The notes: generated by a model from the letters alone, not told the origin. A stretch of 64,000 bases of DNA from Variovorax paradoxus (GCF_018614875.1 NZ_JAGGNW010000011.1:620001-684000), one strand, 5' to 3'. Counted from the first letter of the stretch, positions 49,207 through 58,404 are shown. Numbers and translations: made by a program.

Positions 49207-50394
49207 ATGGCACTTTCGCTGACCCTTCCCACCGCGAGCGGCTCGCTCGCGTCCTACGCCCTGCGCGGCATCGCGCCGGTCAAGCCCAATGCGGGTGTGA
49301 AGTTCAACCGCATCGCCTACTCGGCCGCGCACGTGGTGGCCGACCCGCTCGCGGCCGTCGACCCGTGGCTGCAATGCGCGGTCGATTGGGATGCGACCAT
49401 CGACTACCGCCGCCACCTGTTCTCGCTGGGCCTGGGCGTGGCCGAGGCCATGGACACCGCGCAGCGCGGCATGGGCCTCGATTGGCCCACTTCTCTCGAA
49501 CTGATCCGCCGCTCGCTCGATGCGGCCAAGGACATGCCGGGCGCGCTGGTGGCCTCGGGCTGCGGCACCGACCACCTGAACATCGACGACGTGAAGAGCG
49601 TCGACGACGTGATCCGCGGCTATGAAGAGCAGATGGCTGCCATCGAGGCGCTCGGTGGCAAGCTGATCGTGATGGCGAGCCGCGCGCTGGCCCGCGTGGC
49701 AAGGAGCCCGGCCGACTACGAACGCGTGTACGACCGCATCCTCTCGCAAGCGAAGCAGCCCGTGGTGCTGCACTGGCTCGGCGACATGTTCGACCCGGCA
49801 CTGGCGGGCTACTGGGGCAGCAAGGATGTCGATGCGGCAATGGAGACGGCGCTCGCCGTCATTACCGCTCATCCGCACAAGGTGGACGGCATCAAGATTT
49901 CCCTGCTCGACAAGGACAAGGAAATCGCGATGCGCCGGCGCCTGCCCAAGGGCGTGCGGATGTACACCGGCGACGACTTCAACTACGCCGAGCTGATTGC
50001 CGGCGACGGCTTCGGCAGCGAGGCCACGCACGGCCAGAGCGACGCGCTGCTGGGCATCTTCGACGCGATCGCCCCCGCGGCGAGCGCCGCACTGGGCGCG
50101 CTGGCCCAGGGCAACACCGAGAAGTTCCACGCGATCCTCGGCCCCACGGTGCCGCTGTCGCGCCACATCTTTGCGGCGCCCACGCGCTTCTACAAGACCG
50201 GCGTGGTGTTCATGGCCTGGCTCAACGGGCACCAGAAGCACTTCACGATGGTCGGCGGCCAGCAGAGCACGCGCTCGCTGCAGCACTTCGCCGAGCTGTT
50301 CCGGCTGGCCGATGCAGCCAACCTGCTGGAGCAGCCGGAGCTGGCGGTTCGGCGCATGAAGGCGCTGCTGGCCCTGCACGGCGTGGAACACTGA
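49207..50394 (+). CDS. DUF993 family protein (dihydrodipicolinate synthase-like)
   Basis: A 395-residue protein of DUF993. It reads GVKFNRIAYSAAHVVADPLA near the N-terminus, then RSLDAAKDMPGALVASGCGT and KVDGIKISLLDKDKEIAMRR, where a lysine could form a Schiff base as in aldolases of the DHDPS fold. No biochemical role is established to my knowledge. It regularly sits between a Gfo/Idh oxidoreductase and a TIM-barrel isomerase, as here, pointing to a carbon-carbon cleaving step in sugar-acid catabolism. Confidence 0.8.
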   Translation: MALSLTLPTASGSLASYALRGIAPVKPNAGVKFNRIAYSAAHVVADPLAAVDPWLQCAVDWDATIDYRRHLFSLGLGVAEAMDTAQRGMGLDWPTSLELIRRSLDAAKDMPGALVASGCGTDHLNIDDVKSVDDVIRGYEEQMAAIEALGGKLIVMASRALARVARSPADYERVYDRILSQAKQPVVLHWLGDMFDPALAGYWGSKDVDAAMETALAVITAHPHKVDGIKISLLDKDKEIAMRRRLPKGVRMYTGDDFNYAELIAGDGFGSEATHGQSDALLGIFDAIAPAASAALGALAQGNTEKFHAILGPTVPLSRHIFAAPTRFYKTGVVFMAWLNGHQKHFTMVGGQQSTRSLQHFAELFRLADAANLLEQPELAVRRMKALLALHGVEH

Positions 50395-50402
50395 AGGCGG
50401 AC

Positions 50403-51281
50403 ATGCGCGATTTCTCGCAGAACCACGACTGGCTGTCGATCAACACCGCGACCATCCGCAAGCAATCGGGCGCCGAGGTGCCGCTGGACCGCATCATCGA
50501 CCAGTGCGCCGAACGCGGCATCCGCGCGATCAGCCCTTGGCGCGACCAGGTGGCGGCCGTCGGGCTCGGCAGGGTGGCAAAGCAACTCAAGGCGCACGGC
50601 ATCGGCCTCTCGGGCTATTGCCGGGGCGGCTTCTTTCCTGCGCCCGATGCGGCGGGCCTGAAGGCTGCGCTCGACGACAACCGCCGCGCCATCGATGAGG
50701 CCAAGACGCTCGATGCGCCCTGCCTCGTGCTGGTGGTCGGCGCCCTGCCCGGCGCGCTCGAAGGCAAGCCGGCCTACAAGGACCTCGGCCGCGCGCGCGC
50801 CGAGGTGCGCGACGGCATCGCCGCATCGCTCGAATACGCCCGCGAAGTCGGCATGCCGCTGGCCATCGAGCCATTGCATCCGATGCAGGCGGCCGACCGC
50901 GCGTGCATCAACACGCTCGAACACGCGCTCGACATCTGCGACGAGCTCGACGCGGGCAGGAGCGGCATGCTCGGCGTGGCGCTCGACATCTATCACGTCT
51001 GGTGGGACCCGAAGCTGCAGCAGCAGACTGCCCGCGCCGGCCGCGAACGGCTGCTGGCCTACCACGTCTGCGACTGGCTCACGCCCACGCGCGACCTGCT
51101 CTCCGACCGCGGGATGATGGGCGACGGCGTGGTCGAGCTCAAGAAGATCCGCGGCTGGGTCGAGGACGCGGGCTTCGCGGGGTTCAGCGAGGTCGAGATC
51201 TTTTCGAGCCTCGACTGGTGGCAACGGTCCGGCAGTGAAACACTGGCCGTGTGCATCGAGCGGCACAAGCAGGCCGTCTAG
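50403..51281 (+). CDS. Sugar phosphate isomerase/epimerase-like TIM-barrel protein
   Basis: A 292-residue AP-endonuclease-2-type TIM barrel. Metal and substrate positions are indicated by IEPLHPMQAADRACINT, ALDIYHVWWDPKL and AGFSEVEIFSSLDWW, matching the xylose isomerase-like family that includes IolE/IolI. It begins 8 bases after the DUF993 stop and ends the TetR-controlled operon. It probably isomerises or dehydrates a keto-sugar intermediate. Confidence 0.85.
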   Translation: MRDFSQNHDWLSINTATIRKQSGAEVPLDRIIDQCAERGIRAISPWRDQVAAVGLGRVAKQLKAHGIGLSGYCRGGFFPAPDAAGLKAALDDNRRAIDEAKTLDAPCLVLVVGALPGALEGKPAYKDLGRARAEVRDGIAASLEYAREVGMPLAIEPLHPMQAADRACINTLEHALDICDELDAGRSGMLGVALDIYHVWWDPKLQQQTARAGRERLLAYHVCDWLTPTRDLLSDRGMMGDGVVELKKIRGWVEDAGFAGFSEVEIFSSLDWWQRSGSETLAVCIERHKQAV

Positions 51282-51323
51282 GGGCAATTCGCTTGCGCGC
51301 CGGGGCGCGGCCGCGCGATGGCT

Positions 51324-52112
51324 TCAGCCGCCCGCGGTCCGTGCGAATTCGACCGGCAATTCCTTGAACTGCTTCTTCACCGCCGCTGCGGGCGCACCGC
51401 CCACCACGATGCGTGCGAACGCGTCCAGCGGGCTGAAGAATGCGGGCCGAAGCTTGCCCAGCTTGCTCTCGTCGACGACCAGAAAGCTCTCCGAGGCACT
51501 GCGTATGGCCGCCTGCTTCACCGGCACTTCATGGAAGTTGGAGCAGCTCGCGCCGCGCTCCAAGTCCAGCCCACCGGCCGAGATGAACGCCTTGTTCACG
51601 CCCAGCCTGTTGAGATACTGCAAGCCTTCGTCGGAGAAGAACGTGGCCGACGACGGGTGGTACAGCCCGCCCAGCAGCATGAGCTGCGTGTTCGGCCTGC
51701 GGCTGAGCAACGCCGCAATGTTCGTGGAATAACACACCACGCTCAGCGGCATGTCCGGCGGCAGCGCTTCCACGAAATGGACCATGGTGGTGCCGCAGTC
51801 GATGAACAGGCTGTCATGTGGCTGCACCCACTCGGCCGCGCGCTCGCAGGCCAGGCGCTTGTTGGCCGCGTGCTGGTCGCTGGCCTCGTCGAGCGAGTAG
51901 CGCTCTGCCCCCGGCAGCGTGGTGGCCAGCACATAGCCGCCCAATGCGGACAGTGGTGAATCGGTCGACGACAGGTCGCGGCGGATGGTCATCTCGGTCA
52001 CGTCGAGACGCTGGGCGGCCTGCTTGATCGGCAGCGGCCCGCCGGCCTCGACGAGTTCCTGCATCCTGGCCAGGCGCAGGGCCCGGGCCTCGGCTCCGGC
52101 GGTCTTTCGCAT
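51324..52112 (-). CDS. DeoR-family transcriptional regulator
   Basis: A 262-residue DeoR protein. The N-terminal HTH is about residues 8-60 (RMQELVEAGGPLPIKQAAQR, then LDVTEMTIRRDLS), and the C-terminal domain is the sugar-phosphate sensor (FIDCGTTMVHFVEAL, GVNKAFISAGGLDLERG). The ATG at 52112 has GAGGAA upstream; the TTG seven codons earlier covers that site. It is divergent from the deoC operon, with two similar inverted repeats between them, and is the likely repressor of that operon. Confidence 0.9.
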   Translation of the reverse strand: MRKTAGAEARALRLARMQELVEAGGPLPIKQAAQRLDVTEMTIRRDLSSTDSPLSALGGYVLATTLPGAERYSLDEASDQHAANKRLACERAAEWVQPHDSLFIDCGTTMVHFVEALPPDMPLSVVCYSTNIAALLSRRPNTQLMLLGGLYHPSSATFFSDEGLQYLNRLGVNKAFISAGGLDLERGASCSNFHEVPVKQAAIRSASESFLVVDESKLGKLRPAFFSPLDAFARIVVGGAPAAAVKKQFKELPVEFARTAGG

Positions 52113-52166
52113 GTTCGTGTTCCTCGGGTCCAAGCGCTGGAGTATCGGGCATCGGCTGGCTTCAAA

Positions 52167-52216
52167 ATGTTATTTCAAAAACATCTTGCCTAAATAAATG
52201 TTGTTGCCATAACATT
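52167..52216. promoter_or_regulatory. Twin DeoR-type operators in the deoC control region
   Basis: Site 1 ATGTT-N8-AACAT (52167-52184) and site 2 AATGTT-N8-AACATT (52197-52216) share arms and spacing, centres 31 bp apart. A TTGCCT that could serve as -35 lies between them (52186-52191). The arrangement suits looping or cooperative repression by the adjacent DeoR. Confidence 0.65.
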
Positions 52217-52242
52217 ACGGCTCCGCCACGGAGACAAGAGAC

Positions 52243-52305
52243 ATGCCCTTTGCCTGCCTGCCGCAAATGCGGCCCCTGCGCGCCACGGCGCTCCTCACGT
52301 CATGA
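52243..52305 (+). CDS. 20-aa upstream frame coupled to deoC
   Basis: A 20-codon frame (MPFACLPQMRPLRATALLTS) with a good GGAGA ribosome site, whose TGA overlaps the deoC ATG (ATGA). deoC itself has no clear ribosome site, so reinitiation from this small frame may be how deoC is translated. No residue bias suggests amino-acid attenuation. Confidence 0.45.
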   Translation: MPFACLPQMRPLRATALLTS

Positions 52306-53375
52306 CCTCCACCTCCCTCGTCCGCGCCAGCGGTACGGTGCGCTCGCGCCCGGCACCGCCCGCCACCGCCGTTGCCGCGCTGGCACCGGCAGTTGCGGTG
52401 CCTGAAGCGCCCGCGCAACCGCACGCCACCCCGCGCAACACGGCGCAGCCCTTCGACAGCGGCTCGTTCGACAGCATCCGCGTCAACCTCTCGGCCGCCG
52501 AACGCCGCGTGGCCACGCTCCCCGGGCGCCGCTCGGTCAAGAAGGACGCACAGGCCGGCTGGCTGCTCAAGGCCATCACCTGCATCGACCTGACCACGCT
52601 CAGCGGCGACGACACGGCCGAGCGCGTGCGCCGGCTCTGCGCCAAGGCGGTGACGCCTGTGCGCCCCGACCTGCTCGCCGCGCTGGGCTTTGCCGACCGC
52701 ACGCTGCACACGGGTGCGGTGTGCGTGTACCACCGCTTCGTGTCGACCGCGGTGGACGCCCTCGCGGGCACCGGCATTCCGGTGGCGGCGGTGTCCACGG
52801 GCTTTCCGGCAGGGCTGATCCCGCACGAGCTGAAGCTAAAGGAAATCGAAGCCTCGGTGCGCGACGGCGCCTCGGAGATCGACATCGTCATCACACGAGA
52901 GCATGTGCTCACCGGGCAGTGGCAGAAGCTCTACGACGAGATGCGCGACTTCCGCCATGCCGCTGGCGATGCGCATGTGAAGGCCATCCTCGCCACGGGC
53001 GAACTGAAGACGCTGCGCAACGTGGCCAAGGCCTCGATGGTCTGCATGATGGCCGGCGCCGATTTCATCAAGACCTCCACCGGCAAGGAAGGCGTGAACG
53101 CCACGCCGCTGGTGACGCTGGTGATGCTGCGCATGATCCGCCAGTACGAAACCCGCACCGGCCTGCGCGTGGGCTACAAGCCCGCCGGCGGCGTCTCCAC
53201 CGCCAAGACCGCGCTCGACTACCAGGTGCTCATGAAGGAAGAGCTGGGCCGCCCCTGGCTCGAACCCGATCTGTTCCGCATCGGCGCCTCGACGCTGCTG
53301 GCCGACATCGAACGGCAGTTGGAACACCACGTCACCGGCCGCTACTCGGCCTTCAACCGCCACCCGATCGGATGA
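52302..53375 (+). CDS. deoC: Deoxyribose-phosphate aldolase
   Basis: A 357-residue class I aldolase that cleaves 2-deoxyribose 5-phosphate to acetaldehyde and glyceraldehyde 3-phosphate. The Schiff-base lysine is Lys257 in GADFIKTSTGKEG, with further motifs AVSTGFPAGL, EIDIVI and VGYKPAGGVST. It carries an N-terminal extension of about 60 low-complexity residues not needed for the barrel, so a later start is possible, though the in-frame ATG at 52302 is the only early one. It is first in the operon with an aldehyde dehydrogenase, mutarotase, kinase and ABC transporter. Confidence 0.92.
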   Translation: MTSTSLVRASGTVRSRPAPPATAVAALAPAVAVPEAPAQPHATPRNTAQPFDSGSFDSIRVNLSAAERRVATLPGRRSVKKDAQAGWLLKAITCIDLTTLSGDDTAERVRRLCAKAVTPVRPDLLAALGFADRTLHTGAVCVYHRFVSTAVDALAGTGIPVAAVSTGFPAGLIPHELKLKEIEASVRDGASEIDIVITREHVLTGQWQKLYDEMRDFRHAAGDAHVKAILATGELKTLRNVAKASMVCMMAGADFIKTSTGKEGVNATPLVTLVMLRMIRQYETRTGLRVGYKPAGGVSTAKTALDYQVLMKEELGRPWLEPDLFRIGASTLLADIERQLEHHVTGRYSAFNRHPIG

Positions 53376-53379
53376 CCCG

Positions 53380-55803
53380 ATGAGCAGCAGCCCCAAGAAC
53401 ACCAGCAACGTCGCACGCTATTTCGACACCATGGACTACGGCCCCGCGCCAGAGAGCGACACCGACGCGCGCCAATGGCTCGCACGCCATGCCGAGGGCT
53501 TCGGCCACTTCATCGACGGGCGCTTCACCACCGTGGCGGCCGGTGCGCATTTCGACACGGTCGAGCCGGCCACCGGCCAGCGCCTGGCCCGCGTTGCGCA
53601 AGGCGCGGCGCAGGAAGTGGATGCGGCTGTTGCCGCCGCACGCGCCGCGCAGCCCGGCTGGCTCGCGCTCGGCGGCCATGGGCGCGCACGCCATCTGTAC
53701 GCACTGGCGCGGATGGTGCAGCGCCATGCGCGCCTGCTCGCGGTGGTCGAGGCACTCGACAACGGCAAGCCGATCCGCGAAACCCGCGACCTCGACGTGC
53801 CGCTGGTGGCGCGCCACTTCTATCACCACGCCGGCTGGGCGCAGCTGCAGGACCGCGAGTTCGCCGACCAGGTACCGCTGGGCGTCATCGGCCAGATCAT
53901 TCCGTGGAACTTCCCGCTGCTGATGCTCGCGTGGAAGATCGCACCCGCACTGGCGCTGGGCAACACGGTGGTGCTGAAGCCCGCCGAATTCACGCCGCTG
54001 AGCGCCCTGCTCTTCGCCGAGCTGGCCGCGCAGGCCGGCCTGCCGCCGGGCGTGCTGAATGTGGTGACGGGTGACGGCGCCACGGGCGCGGCGCTGGTCG
54101 CGCACGAAGGCATCGACAAGATTGCCTTCACCGGCTCGACCGACGTGGGCCGCCTGATTCGCGAAGCCACGGCCGGCTCGGGCAAGTCGCTCACGCTGGA
54201 GCTGGGCGGCAAGTCGCCCTTCATCGTGTTCGACGACGCGGACATCGACGCCGCAGTGGAAGGCGTGGTCGACGCCATCTGGTTCAACCAGGGCCAGGTG
54301 TGCTGCGCCGGCTCGCGGCTGCTGCTGCAGGAAGGCATTGCGGCCGACTTCATCGAACGCCTCAAGCGCCGCATGCAGAGCCTGCGCGTAGGTTCGCCGC
54401 TGGACAAGGCCATCGACATGGGCAGCCTGATCGACCCCACGCAGTTGGAGCGCGTGCGTGCGCTGGTAGAGACCGGCGTGCGCGAAGGTGCGAGCTGCTA
54501 TCAAGCCCCGGGCGCGTTGCCGCCGGGCGGCAGCTTCTTCCCGCCGACGCTGCTGACCAATGTGTACCCGGCATCGACCGTGGCCACCGAAGAGATCTTC
54601 GGGCCCGTGCTGGTGACGATGACATTCCGCACGCCGGACGAAGCCGTCGCGCTGGCGAACAACACCCGCTACGGCCTGGCCGCGAGCGTGTGGAGCGAGA
54701 CCATCGGCCTTGCGCTGGGCATTGCGCCGCAACTGCAGGCGGGCGTGGTGTGGGTCAACGCTACCAACCTGTTCGATGCGGGCGTGGGCTTTGGCGGCTG
54801 CCGCGAATCGGGCTACGGACGCGAGGGCGGGCGCGAGGGCTGCTACGAATACCTGAAGCCGCGTGCGTGGGCCGAGCGCAAGCCGCGCACTGCAGCGGCG
54901 GCCGGAGAAGCCACCAACGAAGCCTCGACGCAAGCCAGGCCCTCGTCCGCGCTCCCGGTCATCGACCGTACGGCCAAGCTGTTCATCGGCGGCAAGCAGG
55001 TGCGGCCCGATGGCGAGCTCTCGCACCCGGTGTTCGCTGCCAGCGGGCAACGCCTCGGCGAAGCCGGCACGGGCAACCGCAAGGACATCCGCAACGCCGT
55101 CGCCGCCGCACGCTCGGCCGCGAGCTGGGCAAGCGCCACGCCGCACCGCCGCGCGCAGGCGCTGTACTACCTCGCGGAAAACCTTTCGGCCCGCGCCGAC
55201 GCGTTCGCCGCGCGCATTGCCAGCCTCACCGGCGTGGCCGCGCGCGCCGCGCAAACCGAAGTGGATGCCTCGGTGAGCCGCCTGTTCGCCTATGGCGCAT
55301 GGGCCGACAAGTACGAAGGCACGGTGCACGTGCCGCCGCTGCGCGGTGTGGCGCTGGCCACGGTCGAGCCCGTCGGCGTGGTCGGCGTGGTGTGCCCCGA
55401 CGAGGCGCCCCTGCTGTCCTTCGTGAGCCTGTTCGCACCGCTCCTGGCCATGGGCAACCGCACGGTGATCGTGCCGAGCGAGATGCACCCGCTGATCGCC
55501 ACCGACTTCTACCAGGTGCTCGAAACCTCCGATCTGCCCGCGGGCGTGATCAACCTCGTGACCGGTCCGGCCGCGAGCCTCGCACTGACGCTGGCCGAGC
55601 ACGACGACGTCGATGCGCTCTGGGCCTTCGGTGGAAAGGAGCTGTCGCGCAACGTCGAGCGCCTGTCGGCCGGCAACCTCAAGCGCACGCTGGTCGACCA
55701 CGGCCTGGCCACCGACTGGTACGACGCGGCCTCGGCAGAGGGCGCGCTGTTTCTGCGGCATGCCACGCAGGTCAAGAACATCTGGATTCCATATGGCGAA
55801 TGA
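53380..55803 (+). CDS. Double-domain aldehyde dehydrogenase (ALDH16-like)
   Basis: An 807-residue protein. Residues about 40-500 form a complete ALDH domain with base Glu274 (LELGGKSPF) and nucleophile Cys308 (GQVCCAGSR). Residues about 525-800 are a second, truncated ALDH-like domain (KLFIGGKQVRPDGE, VVGVVCPDEAPLLSFVSLFA) without the catalytic cysteine, as in ALDH16. It probably oxidises the acetaldehyde made by DeoC, four bases upstream. The second domain may serve in assembly or regulation. Confidence 0.88.
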   Translation: MSSSPKNTSNVARYFDTMDYGPAPESDTDARQWLARHAEGFGHFIDGRFTTVAAGAHFDTVEPATGQRLARVAQGAAQEVDAAVAAARAAQPGWLALGGHGRARHLYALARMVQRHARLLAVVEALDNGKPIRETRDLDVPLVARHFYHHAGWAQLQDREFADQVPLGVIGQIIPWNFPLLMLAWKIAPALALGNTVVLKPAEFTPLSALLFAELAAQAGLPPGVLNVVTGDGATGAALVAHEGIDKIAFTGSTDVGRLIREATAGSGKSLTLELGGKSPFIVFDDADIDAAVEGVVDAIWFNQGQVCCAGSRLLLQEGIAADFIERLKRRMQSLRVGSPLDKAIDMGSLIDPTQLERVRALVETGVREGASCYQAPGALPPGGSFFPPTLLTNVYPASTVATEEIFGPVLVTMTFRTPDEAVALANNTRYGLAASVWSETIGLALGIAPQLQAGVVWVNATNLFDAGVGFGGCRESGYGREGGREGCYEYLKPRAWAERKPRTAAAAGEATNEASTQARPSSALPVIDRTAKLFIGGKQVRPDGELSHPVFAASGQRLGEAGTGNRKDIRNAVAAARSAASWASATPHRRAQALYYLAENLSARADAFAARIASLTGVAARAAQTEVDASVSRLFAYGAWADKYEGTVHVPPLRGVALATVEPVGVVGVVCPDEAPLLSFVSLFAPLLAMGNRTVIVPSEMHPLIATDFYQVLETSDLPAGVINLVTGPAASLALTLAEHDDVDALWAFGGKELSRNVERLSAGNLKRTLVDHGLATDWYDAASAEGALFLRHATQVKNIWIPYGE

Positions 55804-55856
55804 ACGCCATGCGACACCACGCAACTTCGCCGAACCAAGGGAAATCCCCGAATAGC

Positions 55857-55876
55857 AAACGTTTGCGCAAACGTTT
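55857..55876. promoter_or_regulatory. Perfect 20-bp LacI-type operator
   Basis: AAACGTTTGCGCAAACGTTT, a perfect palindrome resembling GalR/LacI operators, 51 bases before the fucU start in the only sizeable gap of the operon. No LacI gene is in the window. Confidence 0.7.
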
Positions 55877-55927
55877 TCTTTCCCTAAGATCGCCGCCACA
55901 AGAACCATTTCCTTCCATGGAGACAAC

Positions 55928-56380
55928 ATGCTGAAGTCCATCCATCCGCTGCTCAATGCAGACGTGCTGTACGCCCTGCGCGCCATGGGCCATGGCGACG
56001 AACTCGTGCTGTGCGACGCCAACTTCCCGGCCGATTCGGTCGCGCGCCAGACCACGCTGGGCCGGCTGCTGCGCATCGACGGCGTGGGCACGAGCGAAGC
56101 GGCGAGCGCGATCCTGTCGGTGCTGCCGCTGGACAACGCGGTGGACGATCCGGCGCGGCGCATGGAAATCATGGGCGCGCCGGCCGAGTTTCCGCCGGTG
56201 CAGCAGGAGATGCAGCGCGAGATCGATGCAGCCGAGGGACGCTCGCGCCCGCTGGGCGCCATCGAACGCTTCGCCTTCTACGAAGCCGCGCGCCGCGCGT
56301 ACTGCGTGATCGCCACCGGCGAGCGCCGTTTCTACGGCTGCTTCATCTTCAAGAAGGGCGTCCTGGCGCCCGAGGCCTGA
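55928..56380 (+). CDS. RbsD/FucU-family sugar mutarotase
   Basis: A 150-residue protein of the RbsD/FucU fold. LLNADVLYALRAMGHGDELV has the catalytic His, and DANFP and the C-terminal YGCFIFKKGV are family marks. It speeds interconversion of anomers of an imported sugar before phosphorylation. It reads more like FucU than RbsD in length and C-terminus. It follows a LacI-type operator and precedes the kinase by three bases. Confidence 0.88.
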   Translation: MLKSIHPLLNADVLYALRAMGHGDELVLCDANFPADSVARQTTLGRLLRIDGVGTSEAASAILSVLPLDNAVDDPARRMEIMGAPAEFPPVQQEMQREIDAAEGRSRPLGAIERFAFYEAARRAYCVIATGERRFYGCFIFKKGVLAPEA

Positions 56381-56383
56381 CCC

Positions 56384-57328
56384 ATGACCTTCGTCTCTTC
56401 GCAGCAGCACGGCGTTGCCGTGCTCGGCATCTTCGTGGCCGACCTGGCGTTCCGCGCGGCCAGGCTTCCCGGCGTGGGCCAGACCATCGCGGGCTCGGGC
56501 TTTGCCATGGGCCCCGGCGGCAAAGGCTCGAACCAGGCCGTGGCGGCGGCCCGTGCGGGCGCGCGGGTCACATTCATCTCCAAGCTCGGGCAAGACGCCT
56601 TCGGCGCCAATGCGCTGGCGCTGTGGGCGCAGGAAGGCATCACGCCGCGCGCACCGCAGGTGGAGACCCAGCCGACCGGCGCGGCCTTCATCTACGTGCA
56701 CGAGGTCACGGGCGCGAACGCGATCATCGTGGTGCCCGGTGCGGCGGCGCTCATCGACGCGGCCGACGTGGACGCGGCGGCCGATGCCATTCGCGGTGCG
56801 CGCGTGTTCGTCACGCAGCTGGAGCAACCCGCGGGCGCCGCGCACCGCGGGCTGGAGCTGGCGCGCGCCGCCGGCACGGTGACGGTGTTCAATCCCGCAC
56901 CCGCCCTGCCCTTCGACGACGCGCTGTACGCGCTCTGCGACTACATCACGCCCAACGAGCATGAGGCGGCGGCACTGAGCGGCATGACCGTGGAAACCAT
57001 CGACGACGCGCGCCGCGCGGGCGACTTCTTCCTGGCCAAGGGCGTGGGCTGTGCGCTCATCACGCTGGGCGACAAGGGCGCGCTGCTGCACAGCGCGAGC
57101 GGCTCGGTGCACATCCCCGTCTTCAACGCCGGTGCGGTGAAGGAAACGGCCGGTGCGGGCGACGCATTCAACGGCGGCTTTGCGGCTGCGCTCGCCGAAG
57201 GCGCCTCGCCGCTGGAAGCCGCACGCTTCGGCTCGGCGGTTGCGGCCATCTCGGTTACGCGCGCAGGCACCGCGCCCTCGATGCCCACGCGCGCCGAGGT
57301 CGATGCGCTGATGCGCCACGCCCACTGA
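56384..57328 (+). CDS. Ribokinase-family (PfkB) sugar kinase
   Basis: A 314-residue PfkB kinase. The N-terminal substrate site is FAMGPGGKGSNQAVAAARAG, and the C-terminal ATP/anion-hole motif is KETAGAGDAFNGGFAAAL with catalytic Asp. Ribokinase and deoxyribokinase belong here; with deoC in the same operon, 2-deoxyribose or a related sugar is a reasonable substrate. It lies 11 bases before the first permease gene. Confidence 0.9.
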   Translation: MTFVSSQQHGVAVLGIFVADLAFRAARLPGVGQTIAGSGFAMGPGGKGSNQAVAAARAGARVTFISKLGQDAFGANALALWAQEGITPRAPQVETQPTGAAFIYVHEVTGANAIIVVPGAAALIDAADVDAAADAIRGARVFVTQLEQPAGAAHRGLELARAAGTVTVFNPAPALPFDDALYALCDYITPNEHEAAALSGMTVETIDDARRAGDFFLAKGVGCALITLGDKGALLHSASGSVHIPVFNAGAVKETAGAGDAFNGGFAAALAEGASPLEAARFGSAVAAISVTRAGTAPSMPTRAEVDALMRHAH

Positions 57329-57339
57329 AGGAGCTTGCC

Positions 57340-58395
57340 ATGACCTCCAGGTTTTCAGACCGGGAACTCAACTTCCTGGTCGCCATCAACGTGGTGATCC
57401 TCGTGGTCGCGACGGTGCTTTCCAAGGGCGACTTCCTCGACCTCTACAACTTCCAGTCGATGGGCAGCCAGCTGCCCGAGCTCGGCCTGCTGGCCATGGG
57501 CGTGGCGCTGTCGATGATCTCGGGCAACGGCGGCATCGACCTCTCGGGCGTGGCGCTGGCGAACCTGGCCGGCGTGGTCGCCGCCACGGTGGCGCCGATG
57601 CTCGCGGCGCCCGATGCCTCGCCCTGGCTCTACACGGCATGGTTCGCGGTCATCGCGCTGGCGGTGGGCCTGGTGGGCGGGCTGCTCAACGGCGTGCTGA
57701 TTGCGCGCGCCGGCCTCACGCCCATTCTTTGCACGCTGGGTACGCAGCTGCTTTACACCGGCTTCGCCGTGGTGCTCACGGGCGGCTCCAGCCTGCGCGT
57801 GGGCGATGCCGAGGCGCTCTCGGCCATCGGCAACGAGATGGTGCTGGGCGTGCCGATTCCGTTCGTCATCTTCGTGCTGATGCTGCTCGGCACGGGCTGG
57901 CTGCTGAAGCAGAGCCCGTTCGGCATCCGCCTCTTTCTGCTGGGCACCAACGCCAAGGCGGCACGCTACGCGGGCATCTCGCAGCACCGCATGCTGATTG
58001 CCACCTACGCGCTGTGCGGCGTGCTGGCGGCCGTGGCAGGCGTGATCATCGCGGGCCGCACGGCCAGCGTGAAGTCGGACTACGGCAACTCCTACCTGCT
58101 CATTGCCATTCTCATCACCGTGATGGCCGGCGTGCGGCCGCAAGGCGGCTATGGGCGCATGGTGTGCCTCTTCTTCTCGGCCGTGGCGCTGCAGCTGCTG
58201 TCGAGCACCTTCAACCTGCTGGGCATTTCCAACTTCTTCCGCGACTGCGCCTGGGGCCTGCTGCTGCTGTTCTTCCTGGCATCGGCACGGTTCAACCTGG
58301 GCGACCTGCGCAGCTTCATTTCCGTTACGCGCTCCGGCGCACCGCCGCACCAGCCCCCTCCTGGCGCGACGCACCAAAAAACCACCGAGGGCTAG
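57340..58395 (+). CDS. Sugar ABC transporter permease (RbsC-like), first copy
   Basis: A 351-residue inner-membrane protein with about nine to ten helices of the BPD_transp_2 family. LLAMGVALSMISGNGGIDLS is the conserved RbsC segment, and YAGISQHRMLIATYALCGVL the coupling region contacting the ATPase. It pairs with the second permease at 60995 to form a heterodimer, which is common in LsrCD-type systems. Confidence 0.9.
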   Translation: MTSRFSDRELNFLVAINVVILVVATVLSKGDFLDLYNFQSMGSQLPELGLLAMGVALSMISGNGGIDLSGVALANLAGVVAATVAPMLAAPDASPWLYTAWFAVIALAVGLVGGLLNGVLIARAGLTPILCTLGTQLLYTGFAVVLTGGSSLRVGDAEALSAIGNEMVLGVPIPFVIFVLMLLGTGWLLKQSPFGIRLFLLGTNAKAARYAGISQHRMLIATYALCGVLAAVAGVIIAGRTASVKSDYGNSYLLIAILITVMAGVRPQGGYGRMVCLFFSAVALQLLSSTFNLLGISNFFRDCAWGLLLLFFLASARFNLGDLRSFISVTRSGAPPHQPPPGATHQKTTEG

Positions 58396-58404
58396 GAGAC
58401 AAAC

